A stretch of 15,052 bases of DNA from Methylobacterium sp. (GCA_021154065.1 JAJKJG010000129.1:1-15052); one strand, 5' to 3'; shown: positions 8,300 through 14,963, counted from the first letter of the stretch. Notes: generated by a model not told the origin, from the sequence alone. Made by a program: numbers and translations.

Positions 8300-8755
8300 A
8301 TGACCCTTCAGGTGAGCCGGCGGCAGGCTCTGGCGCTAGCGGCGGGCGGGCTCGCTGCCGCGACCGGCGTCCTGCCGACGGCGGCGCTCGCGAAGAACGA
8401 CGCCGACGAGATCATCAAGAGCTTCACGGGCGGCAAGGAGCCGCTCAAGGGTAAGGTCAAGCTCGATCTTCCCGAGATCGCCGAGAACGGCAACACGGTC
8501 CCGATGACGGTCTCGGTCGAGAGCCCGATGACGGACGCCTCATACGTCACCGAGATCCTCATCGTGGCGGACCAGAACCCGCGCGCCGGCGTCGTCCACT
8601 TCCGCCTGTCGCCGCTGAGCGGCGTCGCCGAGGCGAACACCCGCATCCGTCTCGCCGAGACGCAGAACGTCATTGCCCTCGCCAAGATGAACGACGGCGC
8701 GGTTTTCACCGACTCGAAGCTCGTCAAGGTCACGATCGGCGGCTGCGGCGGCTGA
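8300..8755 (+). CDS. soxY: Sulfur-carrier protein SoxY (thiosulfate oxidation)
   Basis: A 151-residue periplasmic SoxY, the subunit of SoxYZ whose C-terminal cysteine carries sulfur intermediates covalently through the Sox cycle. The protein ends in the diagnostic GGCGG, with the cysteine third from the end. The N-terminus MTLQVSRRQALALAAGG is a twin-arginine signal with a following Ala-rich stretch and a likely A-L-A cleavage site. The ATG at 8300 is chosen because it puts the RR motif close to the start and has a GGAG box (8287-8290) 9 nt upstream; in-frame ATGs at 8216 and 8285 are less suitable. The soxZ gene follows after 41 bp. This is the first sox gene after the carD terminator, so the sox promoter should lie in 8172-8290. 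No clear promoter or SoxR operator could be identified there. Confidence 0.95.
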   Translation: MTLQVSRRQALALAAGGLAAATGVLPTAALAKNDADEIIKSFTGGKEPLKGKVKLDLPEIAENGNTVPMTVSVESPMTDASYVTEILIVADQNPRAGVVHFRLSPLSGVAEANTRIRLAETQNVIALAKMNDGAVFTDSKLVKVTIGGCGG

Positions 8756-8796
8756 CGCCTCGGGCGCGCGCCCCTGACCGGAACAGGATTTTTCCC

Positions 8797-9126
8797 ATGG
8801 CAGACGTGAAGCCCCGCATCCGCCTCGACAAGAAGACCGCCCAGAAGGGCGACCTCGTCGAGGTCAAGACCCTCGTTTCGCACGTCATGGAGTCGGGGCA
8901 GCGCCGCGACAGCGCCGGCGCGGTCGTTCCGCGCAAGATCATCAACAAGTTCACCGTCGAGCTCAACGGCAAGCCGCTCTTCGCGGCCGACCTCGAGCCG
9001 GCGATCTCGGCCAATCCCTACATGCAGTTCAAGTTCAAGGCCCAGGAGAGCGGCACCCTCACCTTCACCTGGATCGACGACGACGGCACGAAGATCACGG
9101 CCGAGGAGAAGATCACGGTCTCCTGA
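8797..9126 (+). CDS. soxZ: SoxZ, SoxY partner subunit
   Basis: A 109-residue SoxZ. It forms the SoxYZ heterodimer and helps present the SoxY cysteine arm to the Sox enzymes. Family features read in the sequence include PRKIINKFTVELNGK, the NPYMQFKFKA segment and the terminal TFTWIDDDG beta strand. There is no signal peptide, as expected, since SoxZ is exported together with Tat-targeted SoxY. A weak CAGGA ribosome binding site lies at 8784-8788. Unusually, the next gene is soxB: soxA, which lies between soxZ and soxB in the classical Paracoccus order, is replaced here by a palindromic repeat. Confidence 0.95.
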   Translation: MADVKPRIRLDKKTAQKGDLVEVKTLVSHVMESGQRRDSAGAVVPRKIINKFTVELNGKPLFAADLEPAISANPYMQFKFKAQESGTLTFTWIDDDGTKITAEEKITVS

Positions 9127-9143
9127 CGAGCTTATCCGCGGGG

Positions 9144-9240
9144 GTCGTCCCGGACGATCCGAAGGATCGATCCGGGACCCGACAGCTCCGCCGGCTGCGC
9201 TGGCGACCCGGCTCTTCGCTTCGCTTCGGCCGGGATGAGC
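9144..9240 (+). repeat. Palindromic element A (soxZ-soxB junction)
   Basis: A 97-bp element of two half-units in inverted orientation. The left half is a near-perfect hairpin, 9148-9177: outer stem TCCCGGA/TCCGGGA, inner stem CGATCC/GGATCG, loop GAA, and one unpaired A. The right half ends in GCCGGGATGAGC, mirroring the left end. It has the same plan as the element at 12447-12546: flanks and loop are shared, while the inner stem sequence differs completely but still pairs. It encodes no gene. Confidence 0.8.
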
Positions 9241-9262
9241 GCCGTTTGTCCAAGAGGCGAAA

Positions 9263-10948
9263 ATGACCTCCCGCCGCGACTTCCTCCAGATCGCCGCCGC
9301 CGCGGCGGCCGTCCTGCCGAACGGGTGGAGCCGGGCCTTCGCGCAGCAGCGGCTCGCGCAGGGCGACCTCCTCGCCTTCGAGCCGCTCGGCAACGTCACC
9401 CTCGTCCATCTGACCGACATCCACGCCCAGCTGCGGCCGATCTTCTTCCGCGAGCCGTCGATCAATCTCGGCGTCGGCGAGGCGAGGGGCGAGCCGCCGC
9501 ATGTCGGCGGCAGGGCGTTCCTCGAGCGCTTCGGCATCGCCGCCGGGTCGGCCGCCGCGCACGCGCTGACGCCGGAGGATTTCACCGCACTCGCCAAAGC
9601 CTACGGCCGCATGGGCGGTCTCGACCGGATCGCGACCGTGCTGAAGGCGATCCGCGCCGAGCGCGGCGACAACCGCGTCCTGTTCCTCGACGGCGGCGAC
9701 ACCTGGCAGAACAGCTACACGGCGCTCGCGACCAAGGGCCAGGACATGGTCGATTGCATGAAGCTCCTGCGGCCCGACGCCATGGTCGGGCATTGGGAGT
9801 TCACGCTCGGCGCCGAGCGGGTGAAGGCGATCGTCGACGACCTCGGCTTCCCGTTCCTCGGGCAGAACGTGCGCGACGCCGAGTGGAACGAGGCAGCCTT
9901 CGAGCCGATGGCGATCATCGAGCGCGGCGGCGTCAAGGTCGCGGTGATCGGTCAGGCCTTCCCCTACACCCCGATCGCCAATCCGCGCTGGCTGATGCCG
10001 AACTGGTCCTTCGGCATCCGCGAGGAGGAGGTGCAGGCAAACGTCGACAAGGCCAGGAAGGGCGGGGCGGAGGTTGTCGTGCTGCTCTCGCACAATGGCT
10101 TTGACGTCGATCGCAAGCTTGCATCACGCGTGCGTGGCATCGACGTGATCCTCACCGCGCACACCCATGACGCGCTGCCGGAGGCAGTGGCGGTCGGAAA
10201 GACCCTCCTCGTCGCCTCGGGCAGCCACGGCAAGTTCGTGTCGCGGCTCGACCTCGACGTCCGCGGCGGCGAGGTGAGGGGCTTCCGCTACAAGCTCATC
10301 CCGATCTTCTCGGACGCGATCGCGCCCGACGCCGCGATGGCGGCGACGATCGACGCCATCCGGGCCCCGCACGAGGCCATGCTGGCCGAGGAGGTCGGAC
10401 GCACGGAAACGCTGCTCTACCGCCGCGGCAACTTCAACGGCACCCTCGACGACGTCATATGCGACGCGCTCATCGCCGAGCGCGACGCCGAGATTGCGCT
10501 GTCGCCGGGCTTCCGCTGGGGCAATTCGCTGCTCCCGGGCCAGGCGATCACCCGCGAGGACGTCTACAACGCGACCGCGATCACCTACCCGGCCGCCTAC
10601 CGCATGACGATGACCGGCGCCCGCCTCAAGGACATCCTCGAGGACGTCGCCGACAACCTCTTCAACCCCGACCCCTACTATCAGCAGGGCGGCGACATGG
10701 TCCGGGTCGGCGGGCTCGGCTACACCGTCGACGTGGCGGCCCCGATGGGAAGCCGCATCTCCGACCTGCGCCTTTTGCGCACCGGCCGGCCGCTCGAGGC
10801 GGGAAAGGACTACACCGTCGCCGGCTGGGCGAGCGTCAACGAGGGCACCGAGGGTCCGCCGATCTGGGAGGCGGTTTTCGGGCACCTGGCGAAGAACAAC
10901 GTCGTGGCGCCGCGCGAAGCCGGGCATGTGAAGGTGGTCGGGGGATAG
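9263..10948 (+). CDS. soxB: SoxB, S-sulfosulfanyl-L-cysteine sulfohydrolase (thiosulfohydrolase)
   Basis: A 561-residue periplasmic SoxB, a di-manganese metallophosphoesterase-fold enzyme that releases sulfate from the thiosulfonate bound to SoxY. The Tat signal is MTSRRDFLQIAAAAAAV. Metal-site motifs appear in order: HLTDIHAQLRP (Asp52, His54), DGGDTWQNS (Asp143-Asp146), VGHWEF (His177, the SoxB variant of the usual GNHE), LSHNGFD (His277) and AHTHD (His300, His302). The C-terminal domain resembles that of 5'-nucleotidases. The length is normal for the family and the frame is intact. The ATG at 9263 has an AAGAGG box at 9252-9257. Palindromic repeats lie on both sides of the gene, an unusual layout for genes expected to be co-transcribed. 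Confidence 0.97.
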   Translation: MTSRRDFLQIAAAAAAVLPNGWSRAFAQQRLAQGDLLAFEPLGNVTLVHLTDIHAQLRPIFFREPSINLGVGEARGEPPHVGGRAFLERFGIAAGSAAAHALTPEDFTALAKAYGRMGGLDRIATVLKAIRAERGDNRVLFLDGGDTWQNSYTALATKGQDMVDCMKLLRPDAMVGHWEFTLGAERVKAIVDDLGFPFLGQNVRDAEWNEAAFEPMAIIERGGVKVAVIGQAFPYTPIANPRWLMPNWSFGIREEEVQANVDKARKGGAEVVVLLSHNGFDVDRKLASRVRGIDVILTAHTHDALPEAVAVGKTLLVASGSHGKFVSRLDLDVRGGEVRGFRYKLIPIFSDAIAPDAAMAATIDAIRAPHEAMLAEEVGRTETLLYRRGNFNGTLDDVICDALIAERDAEIALSPGFRWGNSLLPGQAITREDVYNATAITYPAAYRMTMTGARLKDILEDVADNLFNPDPYYQQGGDMVRVGGLGYTVDVAAPMGSRISDLRLLRTGRPLEAGKDYTVAGWASVNEGTEGPPIWEAVFGHLAKNNVVAPREAGHVKVVGG

Positions 10949-10951
10949 CGC

Positions 10952-11098
10952 TGTCATTCCGGGGCGGGCCGGAGGCCCGAGCCCGGAACCCATAACCGCT
11001 GCAGCTTGGAAGGACGGCGCCGAAGCATCAGACCAAGCAGCCCAACCGCAGTGTTTATGGGTTCCGGGCTCTCGCCTGCGGCGAGCCCCGGAATGACA
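10952..11098 (+). repeat. Palindromic element B (soxB-soxC junction)
   Basis: A 147-bp element with 44-bp inverted arms (10952-10995 and 11055-11098) around a 59-bp centre. Each arm is itself a hairpin: 10957-10988 (outer TTCCGGG/CCCGGAA, inner CGGGCC/GGCCCG, loop GGA) and 11062-11093 (same outer stem, inner CTCGCC/GGCGAG). The arms are identical outside the inner stem, and the inner-stem differences are compensated so pairing is kept. The outer end TGTCATTCCGGGG matches a repeat type I recall as common in Rhizobiales intergenic DNA. Confidence 0.85.
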
Positions 11099-11154
11099 AA
11101 CGCTTTCCCCATCCTCGATTCTGCCTATGATCGCGGCACCTCGCGGAGACCCGA

Positions 11155-12426
11155 ATGGCGAAGGATCGGCCTGATCACGCCCCCTCCCGCCGCGTGCTGC
11201 TGCGCTCGGGCCTTATCGCCGGCGCCGCGACGCTCAGTGGCAAGGCGGCGGCCGCCGGCAATCCGGCGAACCAGCCGCCGAACGTGCCCGACTGGTCCAA
11301 ATACCTCGGCGACGGCGTCGCGGTGCGGGCCTACGGCAAGCCCTCGCGGCACGAGGCGCATGTCGTGCGGCGCGACGTCGAGTGGCTCACCGCCGCAAAG
11401 GAAAGCTCGGTCAGCTTCACGCCGCTGCATGCGCTCGAGGGCGTGATCACCCCGAACGGACTTTGCTTCGAGCGCCATCACGCCGGCATCGCCGAGGTCG
11501 ACCCCGCCGACTACCGGCTGATCCTGCATGGCCTCGTCGACAAGCCGCTGGTCTTCACGCTCGACGACCTCAAGCGCTTCCCGCGCCTGAACCGGGCCTA
11601 TTTCTGCGAATGCGCCGCGAACTCCGGCATGGAGTGGCGCGGCGCCCAGCTCGACGGCTGCCAGTACACGCACGGCATGGTGCATTGCGTCATGTACACC
11701 GGCGTGCCGCTGCGCCTCCTCCTGCAGGAGGCCGGCCTCAAGCCTGCCGCCAAATGGCTGCTGCTCGAAGGCGCCGATGCCGCCGCCATGACGCGCTCGC
11801 TGCCGCTCGAGAAGGCGCTCGAGGACGCGCTCGTCGCAACCCACATGAACGGCGAGATGCTGCGGCCCGAGAACGGCTATCCGGCCCGCATCGTGCTGCC
11901 CGGCTGGGAAGCCAATATGTGGGTCAAGTGGCTGCGCCGCATCGAGGTCGGCGACGAGCCCTGGCACACCCGCGAGGAGACCTCGAAATACACCGACCTC
12001 CTCGAGAACGGCCGGGCGCGCCGCTTCACCTATGTCATGGACGCGAAATCGGTGATCACGAGCCCGAGCCCGCAGGCGCCGCTCAACCACCGCCGCGGCC
12101 TGACGGTGCTGTCGGGGATCGCCTGGTCCGGCCGCGGGCGGATCGCGCGCGTCGACGTCTCGCTCGACGGCGGCCGCAACTGGGTGACGGCGCGGCTCGA
12201 CGGGCCGGTCTGGGACAAGGCGCTGACCCGCTTCTACCACGACTTCGACTGGGACGGCCGCGAGCTCCTCCTGCAGTCACGCGCCCTCGACGAGACCGGC
12301 TACGTGCAGCCGACGAAGGCGGAGCTGCGCCGCCACCGCGGCGTCAACTCGATCTACCACAACAACGGCATCCAGACCTGGCACGTGAAGACGAGCGGGG
12401 AGGTCGAGAATGTCGAGGTCGGGTGA
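11155..12426 (+). CDS. soxC: SoxC, molybdenum-cofactor subunit of sulfane dehydrogenase SoxCD
   Basis: A 423-residue sulfite-oxidase-fold protein that with SoxD oxidises the sulfane sulfur on SoxY in the periplasm. The Tat signal is SRRVLLRSGLIAGAA (RR at 12-13). The Moco-ligating cysteine lies in YFCECAANSGMEW; Cys153 is the best candidate, with an additional Cys151. Other family features are HGLVDKPLVFTLDDL, the GYPARIVLPGWEANMWVKWL segment and a C-terminal dimerisation domain from about residue 280 ending in GIQTWHVKTSGEVENV. A GGAG box lies at 11145-11148, 6 nt before the ATG. The last 17 nt overlap the start of soxD, which indicates translational coupling. Having SoxCD predicts complete oxidation of thiosulfate to sulfate rather than sulfur-globule storage; this is family knowledge, not seen directly. 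Confidence 0.95.
   Translation: MAKDRPDHAPSRRVLLRSGLIAGAATLSGKAAAAGNPANQPPNVPDWSKYLGDGVAVRAYGKPSRHEAHVVRRDVEWLTAAKESSVSFTPLHALEGVITPNGLCFERHHAGIAEVDPADYRLILHGLVDKPLVFTLDDLKRFPRLNRAYFCECAANSGMEWRGAQLDGCQYTHGMVHCVMYTGVPLRLLLQEAGLKPAAKWLLLEGADAAAMTRSLPLEKALEDALVATHMNGEMLRPENGYPARIVLPGWEANMWVKWLRRIEVGDEPWHTREETSKYTDLLENGRARRFTYVMDAKSVITSPSPQAPLNHRRGLTVLSGIAWSGRGRIARVDVSLDGGRNWVTARLDGPVWDKALTRFYHDFDWDGRELLLQSRALDETGYVQPTKAELRRHRGVNSIYHNNGIQTWHVKTSGEVENVEVG
12397..12403 (+). promoter_or_regulatory. Ribosome binding site that decides the soxD start
   Basis: GGGGAGG lies inside the 3' end of soxC, 6 nt before the ATG at 12410. It is the strongest Shine-Dalgarno-like sequence near soxD. The alternative in-frame ATG at 12542 lies inside the end of the palindromic repeat and has no comparable site. 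Confidence 0.7.
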
Positions 12427-13177
12427 GCCGACGCGCGCCCTCCCCTGTCATCCCGGAAGCCGCGAAGCGGCTATCCGGGACCCATGGCCCAAGCGCCGCG
12501 GGCGCCGGTGGATCCCGGCTCTCCGCTTCGCTGCGGCCGGGATGACGGTGCTTGTTGCGGCGGCAGGAGCCCTCGCTCAACCGAAGAAGCTCGGCATCGG
12601 CCGCGAGGCGACGCGCGAGGAGATCGCCGGCTGGGACATCGCCATCCGCCCCGACGGGCGCGGGCTGCCGCCCGGCAAGGGCACGGCGAAAGCCGGCGAG
12701 GGGCTCTATCTCGAGCGCTGCGCGTCGTGCCACGGCGAGTTCGGCGAGGCGAACGGGCGCTGGCCGGTCCTGTCCGGCGGCGACGGCACGCTGGCGAGCC
12801 ACGACCCGGTCCGGTCGATCGGCTCGTATTGGCCCTACGCCGCGACGGTGATGGACTACATCCGCCGCGCCATGCCCTTCGGCAATGCGCAATCGCTGAC
12901 CAACGACGAGCTCTACGCGGTGACGGCCTACGTCCTCTACCTCAACGACGTGATCAAGGACGAGGGCTTCGAGCTGAACGAGCGGAGTTTCGCGGCGATC
13001 CGGCTCCCGAACGAGCCGAATTTCCTCGACGACGACCGCGAGACGGCCGAGCGCGAGTTCTGGAAGCCGGAGCCGTGCATGGCGAGCTGCCTGCCTGGCG
13101 AAGCCCGGATCGTCGGCCGCGCCAGGGCCGTCGACGTGACGCCGGAAACCGGCAAAACCGGCCCGAAGGTCGAATAA
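12410..13177 (+). CDS. soxD: SoxD, c-type cytochrome subunit of sulfane dehydrogenase, with repeat-derived leader
   Basis: A 255-residue cytochrome c that takes electrons from SoxC. One haem site is visible, CASCH (Cys104, Cys107, His108), with a probable axial Met155 in RRAMPFGN and a C-terminal CMASC cysteine pair (223/227). Paracoccus SoxD is diheme and, as I recall, about 380 residues, so this is the short single-haem form. The start at 12410 is favoured by a GGGGAGG site 6 nt upstream and the soxC overlap. Codons 13-45 are encoded by palindromic element C. The resulting Sec-type signal reads KRRGRRWIPALRFAAAG followed by MTVLVAAAGALA, with cleavage probably after ALA (residue 56). Starting instead at the ATG at 12542 would leave a 12-residue leader without any positive charge, a poor signal peptide. 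The identity is secure; the exact start is inference. Confidence 0.87.
   Translation: MSRSGEPTRALPCHPGSREAAIRDPWPKRRGRRWIPALRFAAAGMTVLVAAAGALAQPKKLGIGREATREEIAGWDIAIRPDGRGLPPGKGTAKAGEGLYLERCASCHGEFGEANGRWPVLSGGDGTLASHDPVRSIGSYWPYAATVMDYIRRAMPFGNAQSLTNDELYAVTAYVLYLNDVIKDEGFELNERSFAAIRLPNEPNFLDDDRETAEREFWKPEPCMASCLPGEARIVGRARAVDVTPETGKTGPKVE
12447..12546 (+). repeat. Palindromic element C inside the soxD reading frame
   Basis: A 100-bp element bounded by GTCATCCCGG and CCGGGATGAC. The left half-unit is a hairpin at 12451-12480 (TCCCGGA/TCCGGGA outer stem, AGCCGC/GCGGCT inner stem, GAA loop, one bulged A). The right half-unit ends at 12546 and contains CCGC/GCGG. It begins 21 bp after the soxC stop and lies wholly within the soxD open frame with no stop codon. 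Flanks and loop are the same as in the element at 9144-9240, but the inner stem is entirely different and still paired. Confidence 0.85.
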
Positions 13178-13289
13178 GCCGGAGTGATGGATGGCGATGG
13201 CGAGCCCGTGCAACGGTGATGGAACGATGCCATGGAAATCCTTCCACGGCGTGCGATACCTTCCACGACATCCCGATAGGGGTCGGCCG

Positions 13290-14255
13290 ATGGCTTCAGA
13301 CGACAATCCCCCCGGCGCGCCGACCCGCAGGGCGGTCATCGGCGGCCTCGCGGCGCTGACCGGCGGGCTCGCCGGGGCGACGCTCGGACCACGCCGCGGC
13401 GCCGCCGCGACGGTCTCGGCGCCGGTCCGGGTCGGCGACATCGAGCTGATGGTGGTGAGCGACGGCACGCTGGCGGCGCCGCGCGCCTTCGCCCTGCCGC
13501 AGACGCCGCCGGCCGAGGTCGAGGCGCTCTACCGGGCGCACGGCGCCGAGGCGCCGCCGCAATTCGTGTCGCAGACGAACGCGACGCTGGCCAAGATCGG
13601 CGGCGAGCTCATCCTCGTCGACGCCGGCTCGGGCCCGAACTTCCAGGCGACGGCCGGCCGGCTGTCGCAGAACCTCGAGGCGGCCGGCATCGATCCGGAG
13701 ACGATCGCCAAGGTGGTCTTCACCCACGGCCACGCCGACCACCTCTGGGGCGCGCTCGACGATTTCGAGGATGCCGAGCGCTTCCCGAACGCGAGCTACG
13801 TCATCCCGGCCGCCGAGTGGGATTTCTGGACCAATCCCGACACGCCGGGCCGCCTGCCGGACTGGCTCAAGGGCATGGCCCGCGGCTCGGCGCGGGTGCT
13901 CCGCAAGATCGAGGCCAAGGTCGAGCGTCGGCGCGCCGGCGAGGCGGTGGCAGCAGGGCTGACCTACCTCGACACCGCCGGGCACACGCCGGGCCATATG
14001 GCGGTCATGGCCGAGAGCCGCGGCGAGCGGCTCCTCGTCGGCGGCGACGCGCTCAACAATGCCGTCGTCTCGTTCGCCCGCCCGGACTGGCCGTTCGGCA
14101 GCGACCTCGACAAGGACGCCGCCGCCGCGACCCGCCGGACGCTGCTCGACCGGCTCGCCACCGACCGCATCCCGCTCATCGGCTTCCACCTGCCCTGGCC
14201 CGGCATCGGCCGGGTCGCGCGCGAAGGGGTGGGCTATCGCTTCGAGCCGCTGTAG
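13290..14255 (+). CDS. Tat-exported metallo-beta-lactamase-fold hydrolase, SoxH-like
   Basis: A 321-residue MBL-fold protein. A Tat-type signal [16 protein letters not shown] lies at residues 11-26. The metal-binding set is complete: THGHADH (His146, His148, Asp150, His151), His236 in GHTPGHM, Asp253 in VGGDALNN and His300 in GFHLPWPG. This predicts a binuclear, probably zinc, periplasmic hydrolase. MBL proteins called SoxH accompany sox clusters in Paracoccus and others, but their reaction is not settled. The symbol is left blank because orthology cannot be proven by eye. The ATG at 13290 is chosen because the signal then starts properly and an ATAGGGG site lies at 13276-13282; the longer frame from 13191 would bury the signal. 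It lies 112 bp after soxD on the same strand. Confidence 0.88.
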   Translation: MASDDNPPGAPTRRAVIGGLAALTGGLAGATLGPRRGAAATVSAPVRVGDIELMVVSDGTLAAPRAFALPQTPPAEVEALYRAHGAEAPPQFVSQTNATLAKIGGELILVDAGSGPNFQATAGRLSQNLEAAGIDPETIAKVVFTHGHADHLWGALDDFEDAERFPNASYVIPAAEWDFWTNPDTPGRLPDWLKGMARGSARVLRKIEAKVERRRAGEAVAAGLTYLDTAGHTPGHMAVMAESRGERLLVGGDALNNAVVSFARPDWPFGSDLDKDAAAATRRTLLDRLATDRIPLIGFHLPWPGIGRVAREGVGYRFEPL

Positions 14256-14272
14256 CGCGAACTCCCTCCCGG

Positions 14273-14294
14273 AGACCTCTGCGAAAGGTCTTTG
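14273..14294 (+). terminator. Weak candidate terminator after the MBL gene
   Basis: AGACCT (14273-14278) and AGGTCT (14286-14291) form a 6-bp stem followed by only two or three T residues. It is correctly placed just after the MBL stop codon, but short and weak. The large inverted repeat immediately downstream may do the work instead. Confidence 0.25.
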
Positions 14295-14509
14295 GAGCCG
14301 CTTCGCGGCGGCTTCTTGCGCTGGGTCCCGGGTCGCATTCCGCTTACGATGAGCCCGGGAAAGCCGTGGAGGGATTGGCGCGAACCCCTCTCCCGAACGG
14401 AATTGGCGTTCGCTCTCTCAACAGCGCTTTCCCGGACGCCTGCAACGCAGCGAAGCGAAGTGGAAGGCGATCCGGGACCCAGCGCAAGACCCGCCGCGAA
14501 GCGGCGCCG
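14294..14509 (+). repeat. Large nested inverted repeat D behind the sox block
   Basis: A 216-bp element. The 18-bp arms TCTTGCGCTGGGTCCCGG (14314-14331) and its exact complement (14472-14489) are flanked by further near-perfect arms (14294-14311 with 14491-14508, one mismatch). Inner arms CCGGGAAAGC (14355-14364) and GCTTTCCCGG (14426-14435) add a third layer around a 61-bp centre. The TCCGGGACCCA string is shared with the copy at 12447. No open frame in it is convincing. It may be a MITE-like unit or two nested palindromic repeats. Confidence 0.75.
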
Positions 14510-14695
14510 AATCTCACCTTTCGCGGGGTTCCTCGTTACGGCAGCACCGAATGTTGCATTTCCGCGGCTTTCCGCATAAATGGCGCACCACGCGGAAGGT
14601 GCGCCGGCCGGGTCCTCGTGGATCCCCCGCCCCGTCCGCTTTTCATTTGCGATTGGCCGGTCCTCGATGACCGTGACCCTACGGAGATCGGACCG
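14510..14695 (+). promoter_or_regulatory. rpmJ upstream region with candidate promoter and leader hairpin
   Basis: The region between element D and rpmJ. TTGCAT (14554-14559) and ATAAAT (14576-14581), 16 nt apart, form a plausible promoter in an otherwise GC-rich background. Just downstream, GCGCACC (14583-14589) and GGTGCGC (14598-14604) form a 7-bp hairpin in the putative leader. A GGAG box (14683-14686) precedes the rpmJ ATG by 9 nt. The promoter assignment is by eye only. Confidence 0.35.
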
Positions 14696-14821
14696 ATGAA
14701 GATCCGCAATTCCCTCAAGTCGCTGCGCGGGCGCCACCGCGACAACCAGATCGTGCGCCGCAAGGGCCGCGTCTACGTCATCAACAAGACGCAGAAGCGC
14801 TACAAGGCCCGCCAGGGCTAA
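14696..14821 (+). CDS. rpmJ: 50S ribosomal protein bL36, cysteine-free (zinc-independent) type
   Basis: A complete 41-residue bL36, [18 protein letters not shown] to [11 protein letters not shown]. It contains no cysteine, so the C-C-C-H zinc ribbon of classical bL36 is absent; this is the C-minus form usual in alphaproteobacteria. It is an RNA-binding component of the large ribosomal subunit. It stands alone on the plus strand with its own putative promoter and a hairpin directly behind the stop codon. It is not functionally related to the sox block. The identification rests on near-complete agreement with remembered alphaproteobacterial bL36 sequences. Confidence 0.95.
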   Translation: MKIRNSLKSLRGRHRDNQIVRRKGRVYVINKTQKRYKARQG

Positions 14822-14868
14822 AGCATGATCCCGAAAAGTGGCTACCGGTTTTCGGGAAAGATCATGCT
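14822..14868 (+). repeat. Palindromic repeat directly after rpmJ (possible terminator)
   Basis: A stem-loop: AGCATGAT pairs with ATCATGCT (14861-14868), and CCCGAAAA (14830-14837) with TTTTCGGG (14849-14856), with a small AAA/G bulge. The GCATGATC...CCGAAAA...TTTTCGG...GATCATGC form is one I recall as a very frequent intergenic repeat in Rhizobiales. It overlaps the rpmJ stop by a base or so and lacks a U-run, so terminator function is only possible. Confidence 0.75.
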
Positions 14869-14879
14869 CAAACAAAGAG

Positions 14880-14922
14880 GTAGAGCGGGATGACGACTCG
14901 AAGAGAAGTCATCCCGCTCTAC
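14880..14922 (+). repeat. Second palindrome after rpmJ, 15-bp perfect stem
   Basis: GTAGAGCGGGATGAC (14880-14894) and GTCATCCCGCTCTAC (14908-14922) are exact complements around a 13-nt loop. It lies 11 bp after the previous palindrome. Pairs of this type recur in Rhizobiales genomes as far as I recall. It would make a very stable RNA hairpin and could block read-through or protect a 3' end. Confidence 0.75.
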
Positions 14923-14963
14923 GCGCCGTCGCCCGCGCCGCGCGGGTGAGCCTCGCGCCCCTC

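Noticed and set aside
8308..9597. 429-codon minus-strand frame across soxY, soxZ and the start of soxB
   Set aside because: It spans three confident plus-strand genes and a repeat and shows no motif; it is a shadow.
13817..14821. A 334-codon frame joining the MBL region, element D and rpmJ
   Set aside because: Its first part is an out-of-frame reading of the MBL gene and its middle translates a repeat. Only the last 41 codons are real, and they form rpmJ with its own start and ribosome binding site.
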